The notes under the pieces are model-generated. The model saw only the letters and a list, made by a program, of their open reading frames with translations, made no database searches and was not told the DNA's origin. The position numbers were made by a program, and so were the translations under genes. A stretch of DNA of 64,000 nt from NCBI GenBank assembly GCA_049514215.1, contig JBEKVI010000003.1, positions 121,383-185,382 of the forward strand, written 5' to 3'. The stretch comes from BOG-994 sp049514215. GTDB lineage: Bacteria; Pseudomonadota; Gammaproteobacteria; Burkholderiales; Burkholderiaceae_D. Below are positions 42,435 through 50,304 of the stretch, in pieces; position 1 is the first letter of the stretch; each line of letters starts with the position of its first letter.

Positions 42435-43478
42435 ATGGACATCTCGGAACTGCTCGCCTTTGTCGTCAAGAACAAGGCGTCAGACTTGCATCTTTCCGCC
42501 GGCCTGCCGCCCATGATTCGCGTGCACGGGGACGTGCGCCGGATCAACCTGCCGCCCATGGAGCATAAGGACGTGCACGGGATGATCTACGACATCATGA
42601 ATGATGGCCAGCGCAAATTCTACGAGGAGAATCTCGAGTGTGACTTCTCCTTTGCCATCCCGGGCCTTGCCCGCTTTCGTGTCAATGCGTTCGTGCAGAA
42701 CCGAGGCGCGGGCGCCGTCATGCGGACCATCCCTTCAAAGGTCCTCTCGCTTGAAGAACTGAACGCGCCCAAGATCTTTACGGACATCTCCAACCAGCCC
42801 CGTGGGATCGTACTGGTGACCGGGCCCACGGGGTCGGGCAAGTCGACCACCTTGGCGGCCATGGTCAATCACATCAACGACAACGAATATGGCCACATAT
42901 TGACCGTTGAAGACCCGATCGAATTCGTGCATGAGTCCAAGAAGTGCCTGATCAACCAGCGGGAAGTGGGTCCGCATACGCTGTCGTTTAACAACGCCCT
43001 GCGCTCCGCCTTGCGCGAGGATCCCGATGTGATCCTGGTGGGCGAGTTGCGCGATCTGGAAACCATTCGCCTCGCCCTCACCGCTGCCGAGACCGGGCAC
43101 TTGGTGTTCGGAACCCTTCACACCTCATCGGCAGCCAAGACGATCGACCGGATCGTCGACGTCTTCCCCGCGGCCGAGAAGGAGATGGTCCGATCGATGC
43201 TCTCGGAGTCGCTACGCGCGGTCATCTCGCAGACGCTACTCAAGACCAAGGACGGCAGTGGCCGCGTCGCGGCGCACGAAATCATGATTGGTACTCCGGC
43301 CATCCGTAACCTGATCCGCGAAAACAAGGTCGCGCAGATGTACTCCGCGATCCAGACTGGTCAGAACTTCGGCATGCAGACCCTCGATCAGAACCTGCTT
43401 GACCTCGTCAGGCGCAACGTCATCGCCAACGCTGAAGCACGCAACAAGGCTGCCCAGAAGGACAGTTTCCCCGGCTAG
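42435..43478 (+). CDS. pilT: Type IV pilus retraction ATPase PilT
   Basis: PilT is the hexameric ATPase that powers pilus retraction and twitching motility. The 347-residue protein has Walker A GPTGSGKSTTLAAMVNHIN, the Asp box TVEDPIEFVH, Walker B/His box GELRDLETIRLALTAAETGHL and GTLHTSSAAKTIDRI. AGGA lies about 8 nt upstream of the ATG. PilU follows after 116 bases. No other pilus genes are in the window, which is usual because pilTU stand apart from pilBCD. Confidence 0.96.
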   Translation: MDISELLAFVVKNKASDLHLSAGLPPMIRVHGDVRRINLPPMEHKDVHGMIYDIMNDGQRKFYEENLECDFSFAIPGLARFRVNAFVQNRGAGAVMRTIPSKVLSLEELNAPKIFTDISNQPRGIVLVTGPTGSGKSTTLAAMVNHINDNEYGHILTVEDPIEFVHESKKCLINQREVGPHTLSFNNALRSALREDPDVILVGELRDLETIRLALTAAETGHLVFGTLHTSSAAKTIDRIVDVFPAAEKEMVRSMLSESLRAVISQTLLKTKDGSGRVAAHEIMIGTPAIRNLIRENKVAQMYSAIQTGQNFGMQTLDQNLLDLVRRNVIANAEARNKAAQKDSFPG

Positions 43479-43488
43479 CAAAGCACAT

Positions 43489-43519
43489 CGCCGCGGTGTG
43501 CTGCTTTGGCCCCGCGGCG
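43489..43519 (+). other. Overlapping stem-loops between pilT and pilU
   Basis: CGCCGCGG (43489-43496) and CCGCGGCG (43512-43519) form a perfect 8-bp stem. The left arm also lies in the loop of another hairpin formed by AGCACA and TGTGCT just upstream, so the two structures are mutually exclusive. No T-run follows. This may tune expression of pilU relative to pilT. Confidence 0.4.
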
Positions 43520-43594
43520 TTGCGACTGGCGCGCTGCGCCACGCTTAGCCTCGAATATCAACTTTAGCTAGCCGACACATCCAGGACGAATCGT

Positions 43595-44731
43595 ATGGAA
43601 CGCGAACAGGCCACCAAATTCATGTACGACTTGCTCAAGCTCATGTTGAGCAAAAAGGGCTCGGATTTGTTTATCACGGCGGAGTTTCCGCCGGCTTTCA
43701 AGATCGACGGTAAAGTGACACCGGTTTCGAACCAAGCGCTCACACCGCAGCACACCGCTGAGCTATGCCGGGCCGTCATGAACGACAAGCAGGCCGCCGA
43801 ATTCGAGGCGAAAAAGGAGTGCAACTTCGCCATCAGTCCGGCCGGCATCGGTCGCTTTCGGGTCAATGCCTTCGTACAACAAGGTCGCATCGGTCTGGTT
43901 TTGCGGACCATTACGACCATCATCCCGAAAGTCGAGGATCTGGGTATCCCCGTGATCCTGAAGGAGGTGGTCATGACCAAGCGGGGTTTGGTCATCATGG
44001 TGGGCGCGACCGGGTCCGGGAAATCGACGACGCTCGCGGCCCTCATCGGCTATCGCAACGAGAACAGCTACGGCCACATCATCACGGTCGAAGACCCGGT
44101 GGAGTACGTGCACCCGCACCGCAATTGCATCGTGACCCAGCGTGAGGTGGGTGTTGACACCGAAGACTGGCACGCGGCTCTCAAGAACACGTTGCGTCAA
44201 GCACCCGATGTCATTCTCATCGGCGAAATCCGGGACCGTGAAACGATGGAGCATGCGATCGCCTTTGCCGAGACCGGGCACTTGTGTCTGGCGACCCTGC
44301 ATGCCAATAGTTCGAACCAGGCGCTCGACCGGATCATCAATTTCTTCCCCGAAGAACGGCGCCCGCAGCTTCTCATGGATTTGTCACTCAACTTGAAGGG
44401 CATGATCTCGCAGCGTCTGATCCCCTTGAAAGACACCAAAGGTCGTATTCCTGCCGTCGAGATCATGCTCAATTCCCCTCTGATCGCGGATCTCGTTTTC
44501 AAGGGCGATGTGCACGAGATCAAGGAGATCATGAAGCGCTCGCGCGAACTGGGGATGCAGACGTTCGATCAGGCGCTGTTCGATCTTTTCGAGGCCGACA
44601 AGATTTCCTATGAGGACGCCTTGCGAAACGCCGATTCGGTGAACGATTTGCGTCTCGCCATCAAGCTGCACAGCAAAAACGCGAAAGCTTCCGATCTGAC
44701 CAAGGGAATCGAGCACCTTGATATCGTCTAG
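43595..44731 (+). CDS. pilU: Type IV pilus retraction-associated ATPase PilU
   Basis: PilU is the PilT-like ATPase that supports retraction under load. The 378-residue protein has Walker A GATGSGKSTTLAALIGYRN, Asp box TVEDPVEYVH, Walker B GEIRDRETMEHAIAFAETGHL and ATLHANSSNQALDRIINFFP, and it is about 30 residues longer than PilT at the C-terminus, as usual. The ribosome site AGGA lies 8 nt before the ATG. It is probably cotranscribed with pilT. Confidence 0.95.
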   Translation: MEREQATKFMYDLLKLMLSKKGSDLFITAEFPPAFKIDGKVTPVSNQALTPQHTAELCRAVMNDKQAAEFEAKKECNFAISPAGIGRFRVNAFVQQGRIGLVLRTITTIIPKVEDLGIPVILKEVVMTKRGLVIMVGATGSGKSTTLAALIGYRNENSYGHIITVEDPVEYVHPHRNCIVTQREVGVDTEDWHAALKNTLRQAPDVILIGEIRDRETMEHAIAFAETGHLCLATLHANSSNQALDRIINFFPEERRPQLLMDLSLNLKGMISQRLIPLKDTKGRIPAVEIMLNSPLIADLVFKGDVHEIKEIMKRSRELGMQTFDQALFDLFEADKISYEDALRNADSVNDLRLAIKLHSKNAKASDLTKGIEHLDIV

Positions 44732-44769
44732 TCGCGTTCAAGGGGCATAGCTCCTGGAGGAGTACGGTC

Positions 44770-45258
44770 ATGACGACGGTCTACGATTTTTCGGCGGACA
44801 CGCTCTCGGGCGCACCGCAGCCGCTTTCGGATTTCAAAGGCAAGGTTCTGCTGATCGTCAATACTGCGAGCCAGTGCGGATTCACGCCCCAGTACAAAGG
44901 GCTCGAGGAACTCTACGAGAAGTACCACGATCAGGGCCTGGAGATCCTTGGGTTTCCCTGCAATCAGTTCGGCTCGCAGGAGCCCGGCTCGGCTGAGCAG
45001 ATCGCCCAGTTCTGCGAGAGCAAGTTTGGCGTTCGTTTTCCCATGTTCGCCAAAATTGAGGTCAACGGATCCAACGCGCATCCGCTCTACGCTTATCTGA
45101 AGAGCGAAGCGCCGGGAATTCTGGGCCTTAAGGACATCAAATGGAATTTCACCAAATTCCTCGTGCGACGCGACGGCACCGTCGCTGACCGCTATGCGCC
45201 AACCACGACACCGGGCTCCCTCGAGAAGGATGTCGTGGAGGCCTTGGGGTCAGCCTGA
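44770..45258 (+). CDS. Glutathione peroxidase family peroxidase (cysteine type)
   Basis: A 162-residue thiol peroxidase that reduces hydroperoxides with glutathione or thioredoxin. The catalytic Cys is in IVNTASQCGFTPQYKGLEEL; the partner Gln and Trp are in GFPCNQFGSQEPGS and IKWNFTKFLV. Cysteine replaces the selenocysteine of animal enzymes. GGAGGAG lies 7 nt before the ATG. Its stop overlaps the convergent rlmL-like stop by 9 bases. Confidence 0.93.
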   Translation: MTTVYDFSADTLSGAPQPLSDFKGKVLLIVNTASQCGFTPQYKGLEELYEKYHDQGLEILGFPCNQFGSQEPGSAEQIAQFCESKFGVRFPMFAKIEVNGSNAHPLYAYLKSEAPGILGLKDIKWNFTKFLVRRDGTVADRYAPTTTPGSLEKDVVEALGSA

Positions 45259-46443
45259 GTTCGAGGCCGCCGCCTTGGGCGGACGCCTTGCTGATCCTGC
45301 GACCAGATCAAAGCGATACAGACGGCACTCGATGGCCCCGTTGTAGAGCGGGGTTCGCGCCGAAGGCGCCAGGCGGATCTTCTTCTGGAATGCGAGATCG
45401 CTCGTCAAGACGAAGCAATGCCATCCCGCGAAACGCTGCTTGAGCGTGTCCCCGAACTCGGCGAAAAAGAGCTCCGCGCTAGCCGCGCCCCTGACTCCGA
45501 TGCGTTCGCCATAAGGCGGATTGACGACCATGATTCCCTTAGCCGCGTGAGGGCGCACATGACGGGCATCGATCTGCTTTAGGCTGATTTTCTCGACGAG
45601 TGCTGCAGAAATACCTGCGCTTGCGAGATTGGCACGGGTTTGACTGACCGAGTCGCCCGACACGTCCGAGCCGGCGAGTTCGAGTTCCAGCGGCTCGGGC
45701 AGACTCTTTGCTCCCTTTGCTTCTTCCCAGAGGTTTCTGTCGAAATTGCGTAGCTTCTCAAAACCGAAGGCGCGCTGAGCCCCGGGTGGCAGTCCGAGGC
45801 ATGTTTGCGCAGCCTCCACGAGGAAGGTGCCGCTGCCGCACATGGGATCCATGAGGGGCATGCCTGGCCTCCAGCCCGCGATGCGCAAAATCCCGGCTGC
45901 GAGATTCTCCCTCAAGGGCGCTTCGCCCGTTTGACCACGCCAGCCTCGCTTGAAGAGCGCTTCGCCGGAAGTATCGATATAAAGCGAGCATTCACTCTCG
46001 CTGAGATAGGCAAAAATGCGGACATCGGGCGTTCGCGTATCCACATCGGGTCTTTGCCCGGTCGCTGCGCGGAACTGATCGCAAACGGCATCTTTGATCC
46101 GCAAGGTGGCGAATTCCAGGCTCTTCAGGGGGCTCTTGTGGGCGCTCACATCGACTCGCAGCGTTGCGCCGACGTCGAACCAGTCGCCCCAGGGTTGCGC
46201 AAGTGCCAGCCGATACACATCCTCTTCACTAGCGTAGGGCGCCTTGGCGATGAGCCAGAGCACCCGGCTTGCCAAGCGCGATCGCAGGTTGATCCGGTAG
46301 GTATCCGAAAGCGTGGCCTCGGTCTCGACACCGCCTTGCGCCGTCCTAACAGCGCTCTGGCCGAGTTCGATCAACTCTTCGCGAAGCGCTGCCTCAAGTC
46401 CTTTCGGACAGGGGATAAAGAGTCGATGGGATTCGCCGGTCAC
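45250..46443 (-). CDS. RlmL-like THUMP-domain 23S rRNA (guanine-N2) methyltransferase
   Basis: A 397-residue enzyme matching the N-terminal RlmL half of E. coli RlmKL, which makes m2G2445 in 23S rRNA. It has a THUMP-type N-domain (FIPCPKGLEAALREELIELG), a SAM-binding block LMDPMCGSGTFLVEAAQ and catalytic motif VNPPYGERIG. The start is a GTG whose last bases overlap the preceding stop (GTGA), so translation is probably coupled to the HCCA isomerase gene; the frame is open 18 codons upstream. The RlmK half is at 33593. Confidence 0.88.
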   Translation of the reverse strand: MTGESHRLFIPCPKGLEAALREELIELGQSAVRTAQGGVETEATLSDTYRINLRSRLASRVLWLIAKAPYASEEDVYRLALAQPWGDWFDVGATLRVDVSAHKSPLKSLEFATLRIKDAVCDQFRAATGQRPDVDTRTPDVRIFAYLSESECSLYIDTSGEALFKRGWRGQTGEAPLRENLAAGILRIAGWRPGMPLMDPMCGSGTFLVEAAQTCLGLPPGAQRAFGFEKLRNFDRNLWEEAKGAKSLPEPLELELAGSDVSGDSVSQTRANLASAGISAALVEKISLKQIDARHVRPHAAKGIMVVNPPYGERIGVRGAASAELFFAEFGDTLKQRFAGWHCFVLTSDLAFQKKIRLAPSARTPLYNGAIECRLYRFDLVAGSARRPPKAAASNSG

Positions 46444-47048
46444 AACGGGAGACCAAGCAGCGTGGACTCCATGAGAGTCAGGCGGTCCTGACCCCAATAC
46501 CGTTCTCCATTCAGTACATAGGTCGGCGCGCCGAATACCTCCGCTGCGATGGCTTCGTCAGTGGTACGTTGATAGGCGTCCTCGATTTCGTCCGTCTGGC
46601 TTCGCTCAAGCAAGCGGCGGCCCGGAAGCGTGACGCCATTGGCGAGTTCCTCGAGGGTTTTCGGATCCGCAATATCGCGGTCTTCGACCCATACGGCGCG
46701 ACCGACCGCGCCGATGAGTTCCATAACAGTGCCGAGTTCGCTTGCTTCTAGAGCGGCCAGGATCAACCGTGCTGCCGGATCGCCTGAGACCGGGAAATAC
46801 TTGGGATGGAGATTGAGCGGTACCCCGAGGGCGGCACTAAAGCGTTGAAGTTCGATGAGGCGATAGCTTTGTCTTTGCGTTGCGCGCTTGGCCAGCGGCA
46901 AGCCGCCTGAGACAGAAAAAATGCGCGCTAGGTCGCACGGTTTGACCCGGACCGTGGCTTTCGACCGGCGCGCGAGGTCGCAAAAGCGCTGGTGCCCTAG
47001 ATAGACAAATGGGGAATGGGGTGCAAAGTAATAGTCAATCGTTGGCAT
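46440..47048 (-). CDS. 2-Hydroxychromene-2-carboxylate isomerase family protein (DsbA-like fold)
   Basis: A 202-residue glutathione-S-transferase kappa/DsbA-type protein of the HCCA isomerase family: DYYFAPHSPFVYLGHQRF at the N-terminus, a Ser rather than a Cys pair at the active site, and FGAPTYVLNGERYWGQDRL near the C-terminus. The founding enzyme works in naphthalene breakdown, but no aromatic dioxygenase cluster is here, so the real substrate is unknown. It is coupled to the rlmL-like gene. Confidence 0.85.
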   Translation of the reverse strand: MPTIDYYFAPHSPFVYLGHQRFCDLARRSKATVRVKPCDLARIFSVSGGLPLAKRATQRQSYRLIELQRFSAALGVPLNLHPKYFPVSGDPAARLILAALEASELGTVMELIGAVGRAVWVEDRDIADPKTLEELANGVTLPGRRLLERSQTDEIEDAYQRTTDEAIAAEVFGAPTYVLNGERYWGQDRLTLMESTLLGLPL

Positions 47049-47063
47049 GGCGGATTGTCCGAC

Positions 47064-47489
47064 TTAGAAGGGTTTGACCACAACCAGAACGACGATACCC
47101 AAGAGCAACAGCACGGGAGCCTCATTGAACCAACGATACCAACGGCTCGATCGCGAATTCGTGCCGCGCTCGAATTGCCCAAGAAGAAGGGCACAGCCGA
47201 CGTGATAGACCACGGCCAGCGCGACCAGCAAGAGCTTGGCGTGCATCCAGCTGTTACCCGGCCCCGAGAGGCCGATTCCATAGCCCAGAAGGAGCCATGC
47301 GCCAAGGCCGATAGCGGGCACCGCAAGCAGGGTCGTAAAACGCAGAAGCTTTCGCGCCATGAGCAAGAGCCGCCGCTGAACTAAGGGCTCATCGTCGAGC
47401 GCGAGATTCACAAAAATGCGCGGCAGATAGAAAAGACCAGCGAACCAGGACATCACGAATACGATATGAAGCGCCTTGATCCAGAGCAT
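47064..47489 (-). CDS. hemJ: HemJ-type protoporphyrinogen oxidase / CopD family membrane protein
   Basis: A 141-residue membrane protein with four helices. ALHIVFVMSWFAGLFYLPRIFVN near residue 7 carries the His and Trp positions of HemJ, which oxidises protoporphyrinogen IX in haem synthesis. It starts 9 nt after proA in the same run. CopD-like annotation is common for the same sequence; HemJ fits better by length and motif. Confidence 0.85.
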   Translation of the reverse strand: MLWIKALHIVFVMSWFAGLFYLPRIFVNLALDDEPLVQRRLLLMARKLLRFTTLLAVPAIGLGAWLLLGYGIGLSGPGNSWMHAKLLLVALAVVYHVGCALLLGQFERGTNSRSSRWYRWFNEAPVLLLLGIVVLVVVKPF

Positions 47490-47498
47490 CGGCGGGGG

Positions 47499-48770
47499 CT
47501 AGGCGCGGATTTCGCCGTGGCCAAAGACGACGTATTTCTGGCTCGTCAGCCCCTCAAGGCCGACCGGCCCGCGCGCATGCAGTTTGTCGTTGGAGATGCC
47601 AATCTCGGCACCCAGACCATATTCGTAGCCGTCGGCAAAACGCGTCGAGGCGTTCACCAGAACGGACGCCGAGTCCACCTCGCGCAAGAAGCGCAAGGCG
47701 TGCCCGTAGTTTTCGGTGACGATCGCATCGGTGTGATGCGAACTGTAGGTATTGATATGCGCAATGGCCGCATCGAGGCTGTCGACCACCCGAATCGAGA
47801 GGATGGGAGCCAGATACTCCGTCCTCCAGTCCTCTTCGGTGGCTGCGACCATGCCCTCGACCAGGGCTCGGGCGAGGGGATCGCCGCGCAGTTCCACCTG
47901 CTTGGAACGGTAGAGCGTGGCCAGTGGAGGCAAGACCTGGGCGGCTATTTCCTCGTGCACGAGCAGCGTCTCCATGGTATTGCACGTGCCGTAGCGTTGC
48001 GTCTTGGCGTTATCGGCGATCAGAAGCGCCTGCTTTAGGTCCGCGGCAGCGTCGATGTAGACGTGACAGATCCCGTCTAAGTGTTTGATCATGGGAACGG
48101 TGGCCTCCTCCATGAGCCGCTCGATCAGGGCGCGACCCCCGCGGGGCACGAGGATATCGATATAGTCTGAGGCCTTTGCCATCGCCCCCACCATGGCGCG
48201 GTCGGTGGTATCGACCAGCTGCACCGCATCCTCGGGAAGTCCAGCCTCGACGAGCCCCTCATGAATCAGGCGGGCGAGGACGCGATTGCAACGTACAGCC
48301 TCGGACCCGCCGCGCAGGATGGCCGCGTTCGAAGACTTGATGCAAAGCGCGGCCGCATCGACGGTGACGTTGGGCCGAGACTCGTAGATGATCCCGACCA
48401 CGCCCAGTGGAACGCGCATGCGCCCCACCTGGATTCCGGATGGACGCGTGACCAATTCGCTCATGGCGCCAATCGGATCGGCGAGCTTTGCCACTTCTTC
48501 CAGACCCAGCGCCATGTGCTCGATTGCGGCCGGTTTTAGCGCAAGCCGATCCAATAGCGCCGCATCCAGGCCCCCGCCTTGGGCCGCGACCAGGTCTTCC
48601 TCGTTGGCACGAAGCAACTCGGCTTGCGCTGTTCGCACACGTGCGGCGATGGCGCCGAGCGCAGCGTTCTTCTGACGTGTGGAAGCGCGCGCTAGGACTC
48701 GCGCCGCGCTACGGGCGCGCTCGCCCAGATCTCGCATGAGATCATCGAATTCGAGTTTCACTTTGCTCAT
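47499..48770 (-). CDS. proA: Glutamate-5-semialdehyde dehydrogenase (gamma-glutamyl phosphate reductase)
   Basis: ProA reduces gamma-glutamyl phosphate to glutamate semialdehyde in proline synthesis. The 423-residue protein has MRVPLGVVGIIYESRPNVTVDAAALC, LRGGSEAVRCNR, DILVPRGGRALIERL, catalytic Cys in RYGTCNTMETLLVHE and NASTRFADGYEYGLGAEIG. ProC is at 40782; proB is not in the window. It lies between hemJ and holA, a common betaproteobacterial order. Confidence 0.96.
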   Translation of the reverse strand: MSKVKLEFDDLMRDLGERARSAARVLARASTRQKNAALGAIAARVRTAQAELLRANEEDLVAAQGGGLDAALLDRLALKPAAIEHMALGLEEVAKLADPIGAMSELVTRPSGIQVGRMRVPLGVVGIIYESRPNVTVDAAALCIKSSNAAILRGGSEAVRCNRVLARLIHEGLVEAGLPEDAVQLVDTTDRAMVGAMAKASDYIDILVPRGGRALIERLMEEATVPMIKHLDGICHVYIDAAADLKQALLIADNAKTQRYGTCNTMETLLVHEEIAAQVLPPLATLYRSKQVELRGDPLARALVEGMVAATEEDWRTEYLAPILSIRVVDSLDAAIAHINTYSSHHTDAIVTENYGHALRFLREVDSASVLVNASTRFADGYEYGLGAEIGISNDKLHARGPVGLEGLTSQKYVVFGHGEIRA

Positions 48771-48774
48771 TTTT

Positions 48775-49788
48775 TCACGCCGCGATCATGAGCCCCAGTC
48801 GGGCCAGTTCATCCCAGATGTTGGCAGAGCGGCGCACGACGCGCAGCCCCTTGGCCATCTTATCGAGTTCGGCGGCGCGCTGCAGCGCCCGTACGAGCGT
48901 GCCCCAGCGCAGGCGGCGCAGCGCAGGCTCATAGAGGCGCTCGCGTGCGCCCCAGACCCGATTCTCGCGCAATGCCTCACCGAGGGCGCGGCCGCCGCGT
49001 TGCGCGGCCTGGACCCTGGCGAGGGTGCGGATCTCATCGGTCATGACCCAATGGACCAAAACGGCGGCCTCGCCCTCGGCTTTGAGGCCCTCCAGGGTAC
49101 GCACGAGACGCGCGCCGTCACCGGCGAGCATGGCTTCGTTGAGCTTGAAGACGTCATAGCGCGCGACATTGAGCACGGCATCCTGGACGTGGTCCAGACT
49201 CAAGCTGCCGGTGGGGAAGAGCAATCCCAGTTTCTGGATTTCCTGGTGGGCCGCAAGCAGATTGCCCTCGACCCGCTCGGCGATGAAGGCGAGCGCCTTG
49301 GGCGCGCACTCCTGTTGCTGAGCGGCAAGTCGGCCCGCGATCCAGGAGGGCAGGTTGTTTCGCTCGACCTCGGGAATCTGCAAAGTGACGCCAGCCCCCT
49401 CGAGCGCTGCGTACCACGCCGAATTGCGCTGCTCGCGGTCGAGCTTGGGCAACGTGATGAGCGTCATGAGCTCGGGGCTGGCCACTTTGGCATGGGCCTG
49501 GAGCGCGAGCGATCCGTCGCGCCCCGGCTTGCCCGAGGGGATGCGCAGATCGATCAGTTTGCGGTCCCCGAATAGACTCATGCTGCGCCCGGCCTCTTCG
49601 AGTTTTTCCCAGCGAAAGCCGCGCTCGTTGGTGAGTACCTCCCGTTCCGTGAATCCGGCCAGGCGTGCCGCGCGCCGGATGCGATCGGCGGCCTCGATCA
49701 CGAGCAGCTGCTCATCGCCCGAGATCACGTAAAGCCCCGCGGGCGCGTGCGCAAGATGCTTCTCTAGGTCATGGGGTTTCAGCTGCAT
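48775..49788 (-). CDS. holA: DNA polymerase III subunit delta
   Basis: HolA is the delta subunit of the clamp loader and opens the beta clamp. The 337-residue protein shows LYVISGDEQLLVIEAADRIR at the N-terminus, WEKLEEAGRSMSLFGDRKLIDLRIPSG in the clamp-contacting region, and NLLAAHQEIQKLGLL. The start at 49788 matches the family and overlaps lptE by 20 bases. It belongs to the leuS-lptE-holA-proA run. Confidence 0.93.
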   Translation of the reverse strand: MQLKPHDLEKHLAHAPAGLYVISGDEQLLVIEAADRIRRAARLAGFTEREVLTNERGFRWEKLEEAGRSMSLFGDRKLIDLRIPSGKPGRDGSLALQAHAKVASPELMTLITLPKLDREQRNSAWYAALEGAGVTLQIPEVERNNLPSWIAGRLAAQQQECAPKALAFIAERVEGNLLAAHQEIQKLGLLFPTGSLSLDHVQDAVLNVARYDVFKLNEAMLAGDGARLVRTLEGLKAEGEAAVLVHWVMTDEIRTLARVQAAQRGGRALGEALRENRVWGARERLYEPALRRLRWGTLVRALQRAAELDKMAKGLRVVRRSANIWDELARLGLMIAA

Positions 49789-50290
49789 GCGGCGCCTCCC
49801 CATCGACCTTGATGGCCTCGATGCGCCGCAGAATCTGCTGCGCTGCATCGGCCTGCATGTCCAAGAGCATGTCTTGCACCTGGTAATTCTCGGCGAGTAC
49901 GGCGTTGTTGTTGGTGAGGATCAGGCGCTTGAGGGCAAGTTCGGTCGCCGGTATGTAGGCCTTGCCCTTGTTGTCGATCACGCGGAATTGCAAATGGTAG
50001 TAGAGGTTGTACTCGGTTGCGATGCCCAGGCTGTTGATGGTCAGGATGTCGGCGCTCGCCCTTTCATGGAGGATTTCCAGTTTGGCTTCGGCATCCTTCG
50101 GATCGCTCACTAGTTTCGTCGGTCCGTTGCCGCGGATGCTGCGTTTGAGCTGGACGGCGATGGGCGAGGTGTCCGCAACGCCGATGTAGAACGTCTTAAA
50201 GGGGATGTTGGTCGAGCCGCGCAGGTGAAAGCCGCAGGCCGCCAGGGCCATACTGAGGCACAGCAGAACGGAAATGCGAAGGAGCGGCAC
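49769..50290 (-). CDS. lptE: LPS assembly lipoprotein LptE
   Basis: LptE is the outer-membrane lipoprotein that plugs LptD and helps insert lipopolysaccharide. The 173-residue precursor has a lipobox at LAAC (Cys19) after a hydrophobic signal, followed by GFHLRGSTNIPFKTFYIG, typical of the family. It lies between leuS and holA, as in most Proteobacteria. No lptD is in the window. Confidence 0.93.
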   Translation of the reverse strand: MPLLRISVLLCLSMALAACGFHLRGSTNIPFKTFYIGVADTSPIAVQLKRSIRGNGPTKLVSDPKDAEAKLEILHERASADILTINSLGIATEYNLYYHLQFRVIDNKGKAYIPATELALKRLILTNNNAVLAENYQVQDMLLDMQADAAQQILRRIEAIKVDGEAPHAAETP

Positions 50291-50304
50291 CGTGGCGACT
50301 CGCG

